Part shown: positions 28,865-37,807 of the stretch, piece by piece | Numbering within the stretch: position 1 is the stretch's first letter | Layout: each line of letters starts with the position of its first letter | Source: Komagataeibacter sp. FNDCR2 | GTDB taxonomy: Bacteria; Pseudomonadota; Alphaproteobacteria; Acetobacterales; Acetobacteraceae | NCBI RefSeq assembly: GCF_021295395.1 | Contig: NZ_JAIWOU010000001.1 | Coordinates: forward strand, 65,001-129,000 | DNA: 64,000 bases | Reading direction: 5' to 3' | The notes under the pieces: model-generated | Told to the model about the DNA's origin: nothing | The model's database searches: none | What the model saw: only the letters and a program-made list of their open reading frames with translations | Made by a program: the position numbers and the translations under genes

Positions 28865-29616
28865 CACGGCCCGACCGCCCCGTGACCGAAGACGATCTCC
28901 AGGCCTGGGTCGATGATCTTCTCTCTCCCGAACGGCGGAGAACTGTGGAGGTATGGCTGGACACCAACCCCGATTCACGAATGCGGGTCACGGCATGGCG
29001 TGCGGAACGCGATCTGTTGCGGGCGACGATGGATGCCGAACTCCGGCAGCCCGTACCAGCACGGTTTGACATCACCCGGCTGAAACAGCGCAGAGTCGGC
29101 CGTTTCAGCATGCCGCAGATGGCGGCGTCCGTTGCGCTGGCCCTGTCTGTGGGACTGGGGAGCGGATGGATGCTCCGCGACCGGGAAGTGCCTCTCGGCC
29201 TTGCCTCGGTCGAGCAGGAGGCGACGATCGTGCATGACGCTGGCAAGGGCAGCACGATCGCGGCAGGCAATGTCGCGCAACTGGCGGCATGGGGCGGGCG
29301 GACGCTCGGGCGACCTGTCCGTCCGCCCGATCTGTCGGCGGCAGGCTATCAGCTGACGGGCGGACAGCTGGTCACAACGGATCATGGTCCGGCCTGCGTC
29401 TTTTTCTACAAGGATGGCAATGGCAGCCGGATTTCCCTGTTCGTTCGGCCCATGTACGGCCATGACGTGACGGCTCCCATGCGGCCGATGCGGCGAATAC
29501 CGGGCTATATCTGGGCGCAGGACGGGCTGGGAATCAGCATGGTCGCGGACACGCCTGATGGCGATCTGCATCGTCTCGCCAATCATGCCCGAGATCTGAT
29601 GGGGGAAGCGGGGTAA
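28861..29616 (+). CDS. membrane anti-sigma factor
   Basis: The 251-residue protein has a cytosolic N-terminal helix domain (VTEDDLQAWVDDLLSPERRR, typical of anti-sigma domains), one transmembrane helix (~residues 82-100, AASVALALSVGLGSGWML), and a periplasmic domain. Overlap with the sigma gene indicates stoichiometric production. No HxxxCxxC zinc motif is visible, so it is not a ZAS-type sensor. A periplasmic signal, perhaps peroxide, would release the sigma factor. Some ORFs opposite to it are shadows. Confidence 0.85.
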   Translation: MTRPDRPVTEDDLQAWVDDLLSPERRRTVEVWLDTNPDSRMRVTAWRAERDLLRATMDAELRQPVPARFDITRLKQRRVGRFSMPQMAASVALALSVGLGSGWMLRDREVPLGLASVEQEATIVHDAGKGSTIAAGNVAQLAAWGGRTLGRPVRPPDLSAAGYQLTGGQLVTTDHGPACVFFYKDGNGSRISLFVRPMYGHDVTAPMRPMRRIPGYIWAQDGLGISMVADTPDGDLHRLANHARDLMGEAG

Positions 29617-29809
29617 CGGTCAAAATGCCCTTTTTGATCGGAAGCGGACTGTTTGCTTTCCCTCTCATTGCCGATATTTTTCTGCCGGGAACGGGGAGAG
29701 CGTGCTGGCTTGGGTGCAGCCGTCAGAGTCAGAGGGCTACGCGGATTTTCGTGACGGGTTGAGAGGGTAGGGGAGAGTCTCCTGTCCGCCCGTCATGGAG
29801 CTTTTCGCC

Positions 29810-31888
29810 ATGGCGACCGCTATTCCCAAAATCACCCTGAGTTCCTCCCGTGACATCCCGTTCAACCGGCTGGTGCTATCCCAGTCCAACGTCCGGCGTG
29901 TGAAGTCCGGTCTGTCGATCGAGGAACTGGCCCGCGACATCGAGCGCCGCGGGCTGCTGCAGAGCCTGAACGTCCGCCCCGTTCTTGACGGCGAAGGGGC
30001 CGAGACCGGCAGCTATGAAGTGCCCGCCGGTGGGCGTCGTTTCCGCGCCCTCGAACTGCTGGTGAAGCAGAAGAAACTGGCCAAGACGGCCCCGGTGCCA
30101 TGCGTGGTCCGCGAGGTTGGATCGGCCATTCTTGCCGAGGATGATTCCCTGGCCGAGAACGTCCAGCGCGTGGCCCTGCATCCGCTGGACCAGTTCCGCG
30201 CCTTCCGTGACATGCTGGAGAAGGGCATGTCCGAGGAGGAAATCGCCGCAGCGTTCTTCGTCGCACCGGCCGTGGTCAAACAGCGCCTGCGGCTGATGAC
30301 CGTGTCCGACAAGCTACTGGATATCTACGAGCAGGACGGCATGAAGCTGGAACAGCTGATGGCCTTTTCCATCAGCGATGACCATGCCCGCCAGGAGCAG
30401 GTCTGGGACATCGTGTCCCAGAGCCATAACCGTGAACCCTATGTCATCCGCCGCATGCTGACAGAAAAGACTGTGCGGGCCTCGGACGCCCGTGCCCGCT
30501 TCGTCGGGCTGGAGGCCTATATCGCAGCGGGCGGTCATATCATGCGCGACCTGTTCGAGGCCGATGACGGCGGCTGGCTGCAGGATCCGGCTATTCTGGA
30601 CCGGCTGGTGATGGAAAAGCTGCATGCAGCCGCAGAAGATATCCGCGCCGAGGGCTGGAAATGGGTCGAGACGGCCCTGTCGTTTCCATGGGGGCATACC
30701 CGGCAGTTCGCGGAAATTGATGGCACGGAAGTGCCACTGGCCGATGAAGAGACGGTCCGCCTCGAAGCCCTGCGTGTCGAGCAGGAAACCATCGAGGCCG
30801 AATACGCCCAGGCCGATGAATACCCTGATGAGGTTGATGCAAGGCTGGGCGAGATCGAACGGGCCATTCTTGCCCTAGAAGAACGGCCTCTGGCGTTCGA
30901 TCCCGCTGACATGGCGCGGGCAGGTGTGTTCGTCAGCCTCGACAGTGATGGCACATTGCAGGTGGAGCGGGGCTTCGTGCTGCCCGAAGACATGCCAGCC
31001 GAGCCGAAAGACGATGATGTTGACGGTTCGGATGAATACGATCACCCCGCGTATGATGGGCAGGAGCACGGTAGCACAGGCCATGGCTATGATGAGGACG
31101 GGGAGGGCGACGGCATCGCTCCCGCCGTCGAACCCGAGGAGGAAGACGGGATCAAACCACTGCCTGACCGGCTGCTCACCGAACTGACAGCCTGGCGTAC
31201 GCTGGCCCTGCGGGACGCGTTTGCCAGCAACCCGCACATCGCGCTGACCGAAATGCTGCATACGCTGGTGCGCGATGTTTACTGGCAGACACCGGGTGCA
31301 GATTGCCTGGAAGTCTATGTCCGGGAAATCTCCCTGCCGGTCCATTCACCCGACATGCCGGGCAGTCTGCCGGCCCACGCGCTGCGCCAGCGCAACGAGG
31401 GCTGGAAGCACGATCTGCCGGATGACGAGGATGCGCTGTGGCGCTGGATCGACGGGCTGGACGACGCCAGCCGTATGGCCCTGCTGGCCCATTGTCTGTC
31501 CTTCGGCATCAATGCGCTTTACGAGCGCATGCCCGCCTATGGCGCGGTGTCCCAGCGCAGCGTGACCGAACGCCTCAAACGGGCAGACCGTCTGGCATCC
31601 GCCCTCAGCCTCGATCTGGTTGAGGCAGGCTGGCAGCCCACGGTCGAGAACTATCTCGGCCGGGTGACCAAGGCCCGCATCCTCCAGGCGGTGCGGGAAG
31701 CACGCGGTGACGAGGCAGCAGAGCGCATCGCCCACCTGAAGAAGCCCGACATGGCCCGTGAGGCGGAGCGGCTGCTTGATGGTTCGGGTTGGCTGCCCGA
31801 GGCGTTGCGGACCGTAGGACTCGCCGATCAGGCACGGGTTGAAACGGTGACGGCAGGCGGGGATATGGAGGCCATCGCTGCCGAATAG
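29810..31888 (+). CDS. ParB/RepB/Spo0J-like partition protein (ICE type)
   Basis: The 692-residue protein has an N-terminal ParB domain (DIPFNRLVLSQSNVRRVKSG; the AENVQR box near 120) and a central helix-turn-helix (MSEEEIAAAFFVAPAVVKQR). A long C-terminal region follows with an acidic, Asp/Glu/Gly-rich linker (~400-455) and a helical end. Such large ParB proteins lead the maintenance genes of this ICE family, usually without an adjacent ParA, as here. I start at 29810, with GGAG eight bases upstream; an ATG at 29795 is possible. A near-palindrome GGAGAGTCTCC (29772-29782) lies in its promoter region and could be an operator. Confidence 0.9.
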   Translation: MATAIPKITLSSSRDIPFNRLVLSQSNVRRVKSGLSIEELARDIERRGLLQSLNVRPVLDGEGAETGSYEVPAGGRRFRALELLVKQKKLAKTAPVPCVVREVGSAILAEDDSLAENVQRVALHPLDQFRAFRDMLEKGMSEEEIAAAFFVAPAVVKQRLRLMTVSDKLLDIYEQDGMKLEQLMAFSISDDHARQEQVWDIVSQSHNREPYVIRRMLTEKTVRASDARARFVGLEAYIAAGGHIMRDLFEADDGGWLQDPAILDRLVMEKLHAAAEDIRAEGWKWVETALSFPWGHTRQFAEIDGTEVPLADEETVRLEALRVEQETIEAEYAQADEYPDEVDARLGEIERAILALEERPLAFDPADMARAGVFVSLDSDGTLQVERGFVLPEDMPAEPKDDDVDGSDEYDHPAYDGQEHGSTGHGYDEDGEGDGIAPAVEPEEEDGIKPLPDRLLTELTAWRTLALRDAFASNPHIALTEMLHTLVRDVYWQTPGADCLEVYVREISLPVHSPDMPGSLPAHALRQRNEGWKHDLPDDEDALWRWIDGLDDASRMALLAHCLSFGINALYERMPAYGAVSQRSVTERLKRADRLASALSLDLVEAGWQPTVENYLGRVTKARILQAVREARGDEAAERIAHLKKPDMAREAERLLDGSGWLPEALRTVGLADQARVETVTAGGDMEAIAAE

Positions 31889-31914
31889 CGCAATGGATTT
31901 TGGAGCTTTGAGAC

Positions 31915-31946
31915 AGCGGCTTCCGGTGCCCGGAAGCCGCTTTTTT
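31915..31946 (+). terminator. intrinsic terminator after the ParB-like gene
   Basis: A perfect 12-bp stem (AGCGGCTTCCGG / CCGGAAGCCGCT) with a TGC loop is followed by TTTTT, 27 bp after the stop codon. Confidence 0.9.
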
Positions 31947-32025
31947 CATGTCCGGCGCCCCGGAAAGAGGGAGAGGGCGGCTTCGCCTCTGGTGCCGAAT
32001 AACCGGCATCAGAGGAGAGTTTTCC

Positions 32026-33228
32026 ATGACCACAACCACCATCCTGCCCCCTGCGTCCCGTGGCACCGCGTCCGGCGGCTTCCGGATCGATCCTTCGCGT
32101 GGGGAGCGTAGCGCCCGCGTTTCGTCCGAGTGGTTCTCGCGCCCCGATGACGAGCGTTACCTGTCGCTGTCCGACCTGCATGCCGCGACCCTGGCGCGGG
32201 CGGATCGGGCCACGGCCCGTACTGTCGAGAGCCGCGCCATTCGCGTCGAGGCATCCCGCGATAATGCCGAGCGCCTGACCCTGACCGTACCAGGGCAAAA
32301 TGGCCCGATCGCCCCCACACACTGGTCGTTCGGCCAGATGTGCAGCCTAGTTGGTGCCCCGTCTTCCTATCTGCGCAATCTCCCGGCTCCGCTGGCGGCG
32401 ATCAATCTCCAGCACGGGCTGCTGTCGCACCGCACAGAACTGGTGAAAACGCTAGAGACGGAGGATGGGCGTGTGGAACTGCGCGCCGTGACCGGTCCCG
32501 ATTACGGCCGCATCTGGGACCATGAACTGGTCGGCGCGGTGCGCAAGATTGCCGGTGACGGCACGGGCGATACCAACTGGAAGGTGCCGGGTGTCATCGA
32601 CTGGGCCACCATGACCCATAATCCGTACGTGGACATCACGAAGGAAACCACGACGCTGTATGCGTCAGACAGGGATGTCTTCCTGTTTTTGGTCGACGAT
32701 ACACACCCGATCGAGGCCGGACGCCTGCCCAATGGTGACCCCGACCTCTACTTCCGGGGCTTCTATGCCTGGAATTCGGAAGTTGGCAGCAAGAGCCTAG
32801 GTATTGCGTCGTTTTATCTGCGCGGAGTGTGCCAAAATCGCATGCTCTGGGGCGTGGAGAATTTCGAACAGATCACGATCCGGCATAGCAAGTTCGCCGC
32901 CTCGCGTTTTGTGCATCAGGCCACACCGGCCCTGCGAAATTTCGCCACGGCCAGCCCGGCGTCGTTCGTCTCGGGCATTCAGGCCTCGCGCAAAGCGCTG
33001 GTGGCCAGAACCGATGATGATCGGGAAAGTTTCCTGCGTCGTCGTGGGTTCTCCAAACCGGAAACCAGCAAGATCATCGAAACCGTGCTGCACGAGGAGG
33101 GACGCAAGCCCGAGAGCGTGTTCGATTTCGTGCAGGGGATCACGGCGCTGGCGCGGACGAAGACCAATCAGGACACGCGGCTGGATCTGGAGGGCAGGGC
33201 ACGCAAGCTGATGGAGAAGGTCGGATGA
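32026..33228 (+). CDS. DUF932 domain-containing protein (ICE-encoded)
   Basis: The 400-residue protein contains the DUF932 core: SFGQMCSLVGAPSSYLRNLP, LRAVTGPDYGRIWDHELV, FVDDTHPIEAGRLPNG-like strands, and SLGIASFYLRGVCQNRMLWG. The family is common on plasmids, phages and ICEs. Its biochemical role is unknown, with a link to element replication or maintenance suggested by gene order. The start at 32026 follows AGGAGAG. The gene ends just ahead of a bidirectional hairpin and the convergent HU gene. Confidence 0.9.
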   Translation: MTTTTILPPASRGTASGGFRIDPSRGERSARVSSEWFSRPDDERYLSLSDLHAATLARADRATARTVESRAIRVEASRDNAERLTLTVPGQNGPIAPTHWSFGQMCSLVGAPSSYLRNLPAPLAAINLQHGLLSHRTELVKTLETEDGRVELRAVTGPDYGRIWDHELVGAVRKIAGDGTGDTNWKVPGVIDWATMTHNPYVDITKETTTLYASDRDVFLFLVDDTHPIEAGRLPNGDPDLYFRGFYAWNSEVGSKSLGIASFYLRGVCQNRMLWGVENFEQITIRHSKFAASRFVHQATPALRNFATASPASFVSGIQASRKALVARTDDDRESFLRRRGFSKPETSKIIETVLHEEGRKPESVFDFVQGITALARTKTNQDTRLDLEGRARKLMEKVG

Positions 33229-33265
33229 TAGCGTCCATCATCAGAGGCCAGCGTGATGGGGAAGG

Positions 33266-33292
33266 GGCGGCGGACGAGGTCCGCCGCCTTTT
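33266..33292. terminator. bidirectional terminator between DUF932 and HU genes
   Basis: A perfect 10-bp GC stem (GGCGGCGGAC / GTCCGCCGCC) around GAG is followed by TTTT on the plus strand. It lies between two convergent genes. Confidence 0.85.
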
Positions 33293-33305
33293 GCCTGTCG
33301 GCAGG

Positions 33306-33581
33306 TCAGTCGTTCAGGCTGTCCTTGAGCGCCTTGGCAGGCGTGAAGGCCAGCTTGCGCGAGGCTGCGATCTGGATGGTCGTACCCGTGGCCGGGTTGC
33401 GGCCTTCGCGGGCGGCGACTTCTTTCACCTTGAACTTGCCGAAGTTCGGCAGGGTGATTTCATCACCGGCCTTGGCGGCAGTGGTCATCGCCTCGATCAG
33501 GGCGTCCAGCACCTTGCGGGTATCCGTTTTGCTCGTGTCGGTGGTGGTGGCGATATGATCGACCAGATCGGCAATCTTCAT
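33306..33581 (-). CDS. HU family DNA-binding protein
   Basis: The 91-residue histone-like protein has MKIADLVDHIATTTDTSKTD at the start, LPNFGKFKVKEVAAREGRNP over the DNA-binding arm (GRNPATG), and AFTPAKALKDSLN at the end. AAGGA precedes the start at 33581. HU proteins bend DNA and help replication, recombination and relaxosome assembly. An element-encoded HU is standard for this ICE type. It is the only minus-strand gene in the maintenance block apart from the HEPN/MNT cargo. Confidence 0.95.
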   Translation of the reverse strand: MKIADLVDHIATTTDTSKTDTRKVLDALIEAMTTAAKAGDEITLPNFGKFKVKEVAAREGRNPATGTTIQIAASRKLAFTPAKALKDSLND

Positions 33582-33670
33582 GAAACTATCCTTTTGCATT
33601 CGGGCCTGTGCCCGTTGCCTCTGCCGTTACGGGGGAATCATGGCGGCATCAAGCCTGCAGGGAGGGTGAG

Positions 33671-34750
33671 ATGACCAACGCGCAGTCATGGGATGCTGGC
33701 GATCTGGCCCGCAGGCTGGCCGAGAACGCCGAGGCGGTCTGTCGGCATTACCTCTCGGCCGGGCGACGGCACGGCAATTACTGGCTGGTCGGCGACGTCC
33801 ACAACACCCCCGGGCGGTCACTTTATGTCCGCCTGCATGGTGGACCGGACGGCCGTGGCCGTGCGGGGAAATGGACGGATGGCGCGACGGGGCAGCATGG
33901 CGATCTGCTCGACATCATCCGGGAAAGCCTCGGGCTGCTGGATTTTCGCGCTGTCGCCGATGAGGCCCGGCGTTTTCTCTGCCTGCCGCAGTCCGAGCCA
34001 CGATTGACCCCTGATCGCGGCCGTTCCCATGCGTTCAGCCACGATATTTCTGGACAGGCATCTGGCACCGCAGACGCAGCAAGTCGGCTCTGGGCCATGT
34101 CCCGCCCGATTGCGGGCACATTGGCGGAAACCTGGCTGCGGCATCGTGACCTGACCCGCCTGTCAGACCTGTTATCCCTGCGTTTCCATCCTGACTGCTA
34201 CTATCGCGCCGATACCGACAGCCCGACCGAGACCTGGCCCGCGCTGATCGCGGTCGTGACCGACCTTGAAGGCCGCGTCACCGGCATGCATCGTACCTGG
34301 CTGGTGCGGGATGGAAAGGGCAAGGCCCCCGTTGCCATACCCCGTCGTGCGATGGGCGACCTGCTTGGCAATGCCGTGCGCTTTGGCGCGGTGTCCGACG
34401 TGCTGGCGGCAGGCGAGGGGATCGAGACGGTGCTGTCGCTCCACGAAGTCATGCCCGCTCTGCCGCTGGCCGCCTGCCTGTCCTCGGCGCATCTTGCCGC
34501 CATGACGTTTCCGCCCGCCCTGCGCCGCCTCTACGTGCTGCGCGATGACGACCCGGCCGGGGACCATGCGGTGACGGCCCTGCAGGCCCGGACGCAGGAA
34601 GCCGGGATCGAATGCGTCGTGCTGTCACCGCGTCTGGCAGATTTCAACGATGATCTCCGCTACCTCGGGCGTGGGGCGATGCGGGCGATCCTGCACCCCC
34701 AGCTTGCCCCGCAGGACGTGGCGCGGTTTCTGCAATCCGTTGCGCACTGA
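33671..34750 (+). CDS. Toprim / DUF7146 domain protein (primase-like)
   Basis: The 359-residue protein has an N-terminal region with the zinc-less primase-like GKWTDGATGQHGDLLDIIRE motif. A C-terminal Toprim domain follows: LAAGEGIETVLSLHEVMP holds the catalytic Glu, and LYVLRDDDPAGDHAVTAL the DxD/DxxG acidic cluster. This fits ICE/phage primases that prime single-stranded DNA after transfer. The start at 33671 follows AGGGAGGGTGAG. No helicase domain is attached. Hairpin element A follows in the 314-bp gap after it. Confidence 0.88.
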   Translation: MTNAQSWDAGDLARRLAENAEAVCRHYLSAGRRHGNYWLVGDVHNTPGRSLYVRLHGGPDGRGRAGKWTDGATGQHGDLLDIIRESLGLLDFRAVADEARRFLCLPQSEPRLTPDRGRSHAFSHDISGQASGTADAASRLWAMSRPIAGTLAETWLRHRDLTRLSDLLSLRFHPDCYYRADTDSPTETWPALIAVVTDLEGRVTGMHRTWLVRDGKGKAPVAIPRRAMGDLLGNAVRFGAVSDVLAAGEGIETVLSLHEVMPALPLAACLSSAHLAAMTFPPALRRLYVLRDDDPAGDHAVTALQARTQEAGIECVVLSPRLADFNDDLRYLGRGAMRAILHPQLAPQDVARFLQSVAH

Positions 34751-34883
34751 GGCGGGCCGGGAAGGGGGTATGAGGTCTGCCTTCTTTCCCTGCCGTGCGG
34801 GGCTGTCCCGTTTCCGGACGGGGCGCGCCCGCGGGCCTTTCAAGAGGGGGAGCGGGCGTCAGCCAGGCCGGGCCTGCAATGGC

Positions 34884-34972
34884 GGAGACGGCTATTTTCC
34901 GCCGCGCGTGCCGCGCTTTGCATCGCGAAGCAAAATAGCCGTCTCCCTGCCATCCTTCACTGCGTTCCGGCC
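34884..34972 (+). repeat. hairpin element A (upstream of DUF2493 gene)
   Basis: A perfect 15-bp inverted repeat (GGAGACGGCTATTTT, 34884-34898; AAAATAGCCGTCTCC, 34932-34946) holds a 33-nt interior with its own small hairpin. It is followed by a 28-nt block starting CCCTGCC and ending CGGCC (34945-34972), which recurs 23/28 identical in element B. It lies 92 nt before the GTG of the next gene. It may be a leader RNA or a DNA hairpin site; the function is unknown. Confidence 0.7.
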
Positions 34973-35064
34973 GCGCGATGCGCGGTTCCGGCCCGGCCTT
35001 CGTCTGCCGCTTGCCGCCCCCGGAAAGGCCGCGAGGGGCGCGGCCAGAACCGGAGGACAGACCC

Positions 35065-36000
35065 GTGACCCGCACACAGGACGATTTCGAACCCGTACAC
35101 GCCACATCTTCCACCGCCCATGTGCTGGCGGAACTCCAGCTTTACGGCCACCGTCCGTTTGAGGACGAGCCTGACCTGAGGCCGCTGCCTGACGCCAGCC
35201 AGATCGAGGGCGCGGTGGCTGATATCTTCGATGCCCTGTCCGCCACGCTGACCGACACGCGGCTGGAACCCGATCTCGAACCGCTGCTCTGGTCCACGGT
35301 CAATGTCTTCCACCGCATGGTCGGGCAGGTGGAGCGTGATCTTGATCGCAACGAGGCGGCGCAGAAACGCAGCCAGCAGGAACAGGATGGCAGTGAGATC
35401 CGCTCGGTGGAACTGGAGCGCCTCATTGCCGAGGGGCTGACCCTGCTGGAGCGACGTAATGCCTACGAGATATTCCGCGACCTCGCCTGCGACCAGTTCG
35501 AACGCCTGACGATGTCGCCCTGGCGACCACGCTCTGGCTCGCTGGTCAGCCGCAGCACCCTGACGGCATCGATGATCGACAGCCGTGATTTCCTCAACGC
35601 CCGCAGGAAAGCTGAAACGGAGCTGCTGGTACCGGCCGGCCCCAAGATCGCGGTCACGGGCGGTCCTGATTACGACAACCACCATCTGATCTGGAAGCGT
35701 CTGGACAAGGTGCGGGAGAAGCACCCCGACATGGTGCTGCTGCACGGCGGCTCACCCAAGGGGGCGGAATTCATCGCCTCCCGCTGGGCCGATCATCGGC
35801 AGGTGGCGCAGATCGCCTTCAAGCCGGACTGGAACCGGCATGGCAAGGCCGCCCCGTTCCGGCGCAACGATGCCCTGCTGAAAGTCCTGCCCATTGGGGT
35901 CATGGTGTTCCCGGGATCGGGTATTCAGGACAATCTGGCCGACAAGGCAAAGCAGATGGGTATCCCGGTCTGGAGGTTCATCAAGGAGGCTGGCGCGTAA
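35065..36000 (+). CDS. DUF2493 domain-containing protein
   Basis: The 311-residue protein has a helical N-terminal half and a C-terminal DUF2493 Rossmann-like domain: KIAVTGGPDYDNHHLIWKRL, VLLHGGSPKGAEFIASRWAD, FKPDWNRHGKAAPFRRNDAL, and GSGIQDNLADKAKQMGIPVW. This fold is related to SLOG/DprA-like nucleotide- or DNA-binding proteins. The start is a GTG at 35065 preceded by GGAGGA, and a longer in-frame ATG start at 34978 would run through the hairpin leader. It is part of the ICE maintenance block. Confidence 0.88.
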   Translation: MTRTQDDFEPVHATSSTAHVLAELQLYGHRPFEDEPDLRPLPDASQIEGAVADIFDALSATLTDTRLEPDLEPLLWSTVNVFHRMVGQVERDLDRNEAAQKRSQQEQDGSEIRSVELERLIAEGLTLLERRNAYEIFRDLACDQFERLTMSPWRPRSGSLVSRSTLTASMIDSRDFLNARRKAETELLVPAGPKIAVTGGPDYDNHHLIWKRLDKVREKHPDMVLLHGGSPKGAEFIASRWADHRQVAQIAFKPDWNRHGKAAPFRRNDALLKVLPIGVMVFPGSGIQDNLADKAKQMGIPVWRFIKEAGA

Positions 36001-36099
36001 GCGGCTCCTCCGAATGAGAATACTGTTTCGGTATTCACCAGTGCATTGTCGTCATATACACTGTCACGAAGTGTTACCGAACCACATAGGGAGAGCGAT

Positions 36100-36822
36100 A
36101 TGGAGACTGCATTGCCAGGGGCGCAAGCGGACATCGACTCGCGTGACAGCGTTCTGACCTGCGTTCAGAAGACTGAAAAAATCACTGCCGTTGTCCCACT
36201 CGCAATCATGATTATCTGTGTGGCGCCACCGGTTCTTGGAAATCTGGTTCATTTGAGCCTTGGTAGCGCTCTTGTGAACGGGTTTCTGTGTTTCCTGATT
36301 TCAGGTCTGCTGATCAAGGGCGTCAAGGCATTCATTCTCACGCCCTTTCAGAATTTTCGTTACAAAAAAGCCGCCGAGCAGTTGGGGGCTGAAATTCAGG
36401 CGGGCAATTCGTCTGTCCTGCAAAAGCGGATATGGTGGCAGGATACGCCGGGCGCACTTGCGATCACCCGACAGGGCGAGGTTATCGTCATGGACCAGAA
36501 CAGCGATTATCGGAAACGGCATCTCCGTGCTGACCAGATCGTCGGAGTTCAGGTGGAGCGTGAGGCGACGCACATCACGAATACACGTCACGGCGGACGC
36601 TTCACTGTTGGAGGCCTGTCGCGCAGTGGTTTGTTCGGCGGCTATACTTTCGGCGGCCGTTCTCGCTCGACCACACGCACCGTTGAGACAGCCTTTCTCG
36701 AACTCCAGTATCAGTTGGACCCCAACGGGCTGACTTATAAGACAATCGTACCGTTTGGTACCGCCCGTCGGGAGGCTGATGCACTCTGCACGACGATCCG
36801 CCGCATGGCGGGACTGTCCTAG
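36100..36822 (+). CDS. hypothetical membrane protein
   Basis: I do not recognise this family. The 240-residue protein has two hydrophobic segments near residues 32-80 (VVPLAIMIICVAPPVLGNLV; NGFLCFLISGLLI). A basic linker (NFRYKKAAEQLGAEI) follows, then a mostly beta C-terminal part with a Gly/Ser/Arg-rich stretch (GGLSRSGLFGGYTFGGRSRS). ALAITRQGEVIVMDQNS and IVGVQVERE suggest a PH-like or small beta domain facing the cytosol. GGAGAG precedes the start at 36100. GC is lower than in the ICE backbone and it sits next to a HEPN/MNT pair, so it looks like cargo. Confidence 0.7.
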   Translation: METALPGAQADIDSRDSVLTCVQKTEKITAVVPLAIMIICVAPPVLGNLVHLSLGSALVNGFLCFLISGLLIKGVKAFILTPFQNFRYKKAAEQLGAEIQAGNSSVLQKRIWWQDTPGALAITRQGEVIVMDQNSDYRKRHLRADQIVGVQVEREATHITNTRHGGRFTVGGLSRSGLFGGYTFGGRSRSTTRTVETAFLELQYQLDPNGLTYKTIVPFGTARREADALCTTIRRMAGLS

Positions 36823-36863
36823 GCTCAACTGTGATCTGCGGGTGAATCCGGGGCAGGGGCTGC

Positions 36864-37343
36864 TCAGCGGGGAGGCGACGTGACGTTTGCTATCGCGTTG
36901 AATGCATCCGGTGTGACTGTCACCTCGAAATGTCGTGTGATGGTTTCGACCAGACGTGAAGCCGTTTCCTGCCAGTGATCGACGTCATGTGGATCAGGGG
37001 CGCGGGGAATATTACCGCCGGGTGTCGCATAGCGATAGGTGGTTGCATAACCCGTCAGTACCTCAACCTCACGAAACCCCGATTTCAGCGGATTATCGTC
37101 AGGCAGGCCATCGAGAATAGCGCCGAGCTGGTGCTGATGCTGACGTCCGATGTGAATCCCTTCCGCAGTCATGACGGCAATCAGGGCTGCCTCGACCGCG
37201 TAGAAAAGCTGGTTGACCGCATTTCGGCTACCGGAAGCATGGAGCAGGCGGGCATCGCTGAGGAAATTATTGGCCAGCCAGATCTGCGCGCCGATCTTCT
37301 TTGCAACGGGGGCAGGCGTTTTAGCCAACGCGCACACCCTCAC
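36864..37343 (-). CDS. HEPN domain protein (putative toxin of a HEPN-MNT pair)
   Basis: The ~159-residue helical protein has a HEPN-like core (WLANNFLSDARLLHASGSRN, then AVNQLFYAVEAALIAVMTAE) and a late R-LVETIT-RH segment that may be the R-x4-6-H RNase motif. The open frame extends to 37424, but the likely start is a GTG (37343 or 37337) inside the end of the nucleotidyltransferase gene, giving a coupled overlap. HEPN proteins paired with MNT partners are RNases held inactive by AMPylation (HepT/MntA). That model applies here by family only. Confidence 0.7.
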   Translation of the reverse strand: MRVCALAKTPAPVAKKIGAQIWLANNFLSDARLLHASGSRNAVNQLFYAVEAALIAVMTAEGIHIGRQHQHQLGAILDGLPDDNPLKSGFREVEVLTGYATTYRYATPGGNIPRAPDPHDVDHWQETASRLVETITRHFEVTVTPDAFNAIANVTSPPR

Positions 37344-37740
37344 GGTGAAGAATATAAGACAATGTGTTGGGCACGTTGATGGTCGAGCGAATCTCGGCGT
37401 CTCGTTCAGCGACGATATCCGCAATCAGGCCGGCCTCTCGACCAACGGCCCAAGTTTTGCTGGGACTGAGGTCACTGTCACTGGCCCGGTTCGGAAGAAC
37501 CAGAAAAATATCCCAGTCGCTGTCAGGGCGATTTGTACCGGTCGCCCGGCTGCCGAAAATCCAGACCTGCTTGGCCCCTAGCTTCTGCTTCGCCAGGCGA
37601 ACCACGGTTTTGAGCTTTGGTTCGCTTGCCAGTAGGGCACGCGTCCGATTGTTATGCCGCCAGTCTCGTGATCCTGCGGCTTTGCGAACAGCATCGACGG
37701 CGATGCGGTCCCCATCATTCTTGCTCGTCACCGTTGGCAT
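37321..37740 (-). CDS. MNT-type nucleotidyltransferase (putative antitoxin)
   Basis: The 139-residue protein has the minimal nucleotidyltransferase motif GSRATGTNRPDSDWD (GS-x-ARG-like, then Asp-x-Asp) followed by strand IFLVL. A third acidic residue lies in IADIVAERDAEI. It is upstream of, and overlaps, the HEPN gene. MntA-type enzymes add AMP to the HEPN toxin and block its RNase activity. The ATG at 37740 has a weak ribosome site. Confidence 0.82.
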   Translation of the reverse strand: MPTVTSKNDGDRIAVDAVRKAAGSRDWRHNNRTRALLASEPKLKTVVRLAKQKLGAKQVWIFGSRATGTNRPDSDWDIFLVLPNRASDSDLSPSKTWAVGREAGLIADIVAERDAEIRSTINVPNTLSYILHREGVRVG

Positions 37741-37807
37741 CCTGATAGCCCATATACGTGTTCCGCTTCCAGACCATGCTTTCTAGCACAATTCCACCAT
37801 GTCGTCG

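Noticed and set aside
34978-35064. Longer start for the DUF2493 protein (ATG 34978)
   Set aside because: The extension is Arg/Pro-rich, follows hairpin element A, and GTG 35065 has a clear GGAGGA.
36018-36036. GAATAC/GTATTC repeat ahead of the membrane protein gene
   Set aside because: It is short (6 bp arms) and single; too weak to call an operator.
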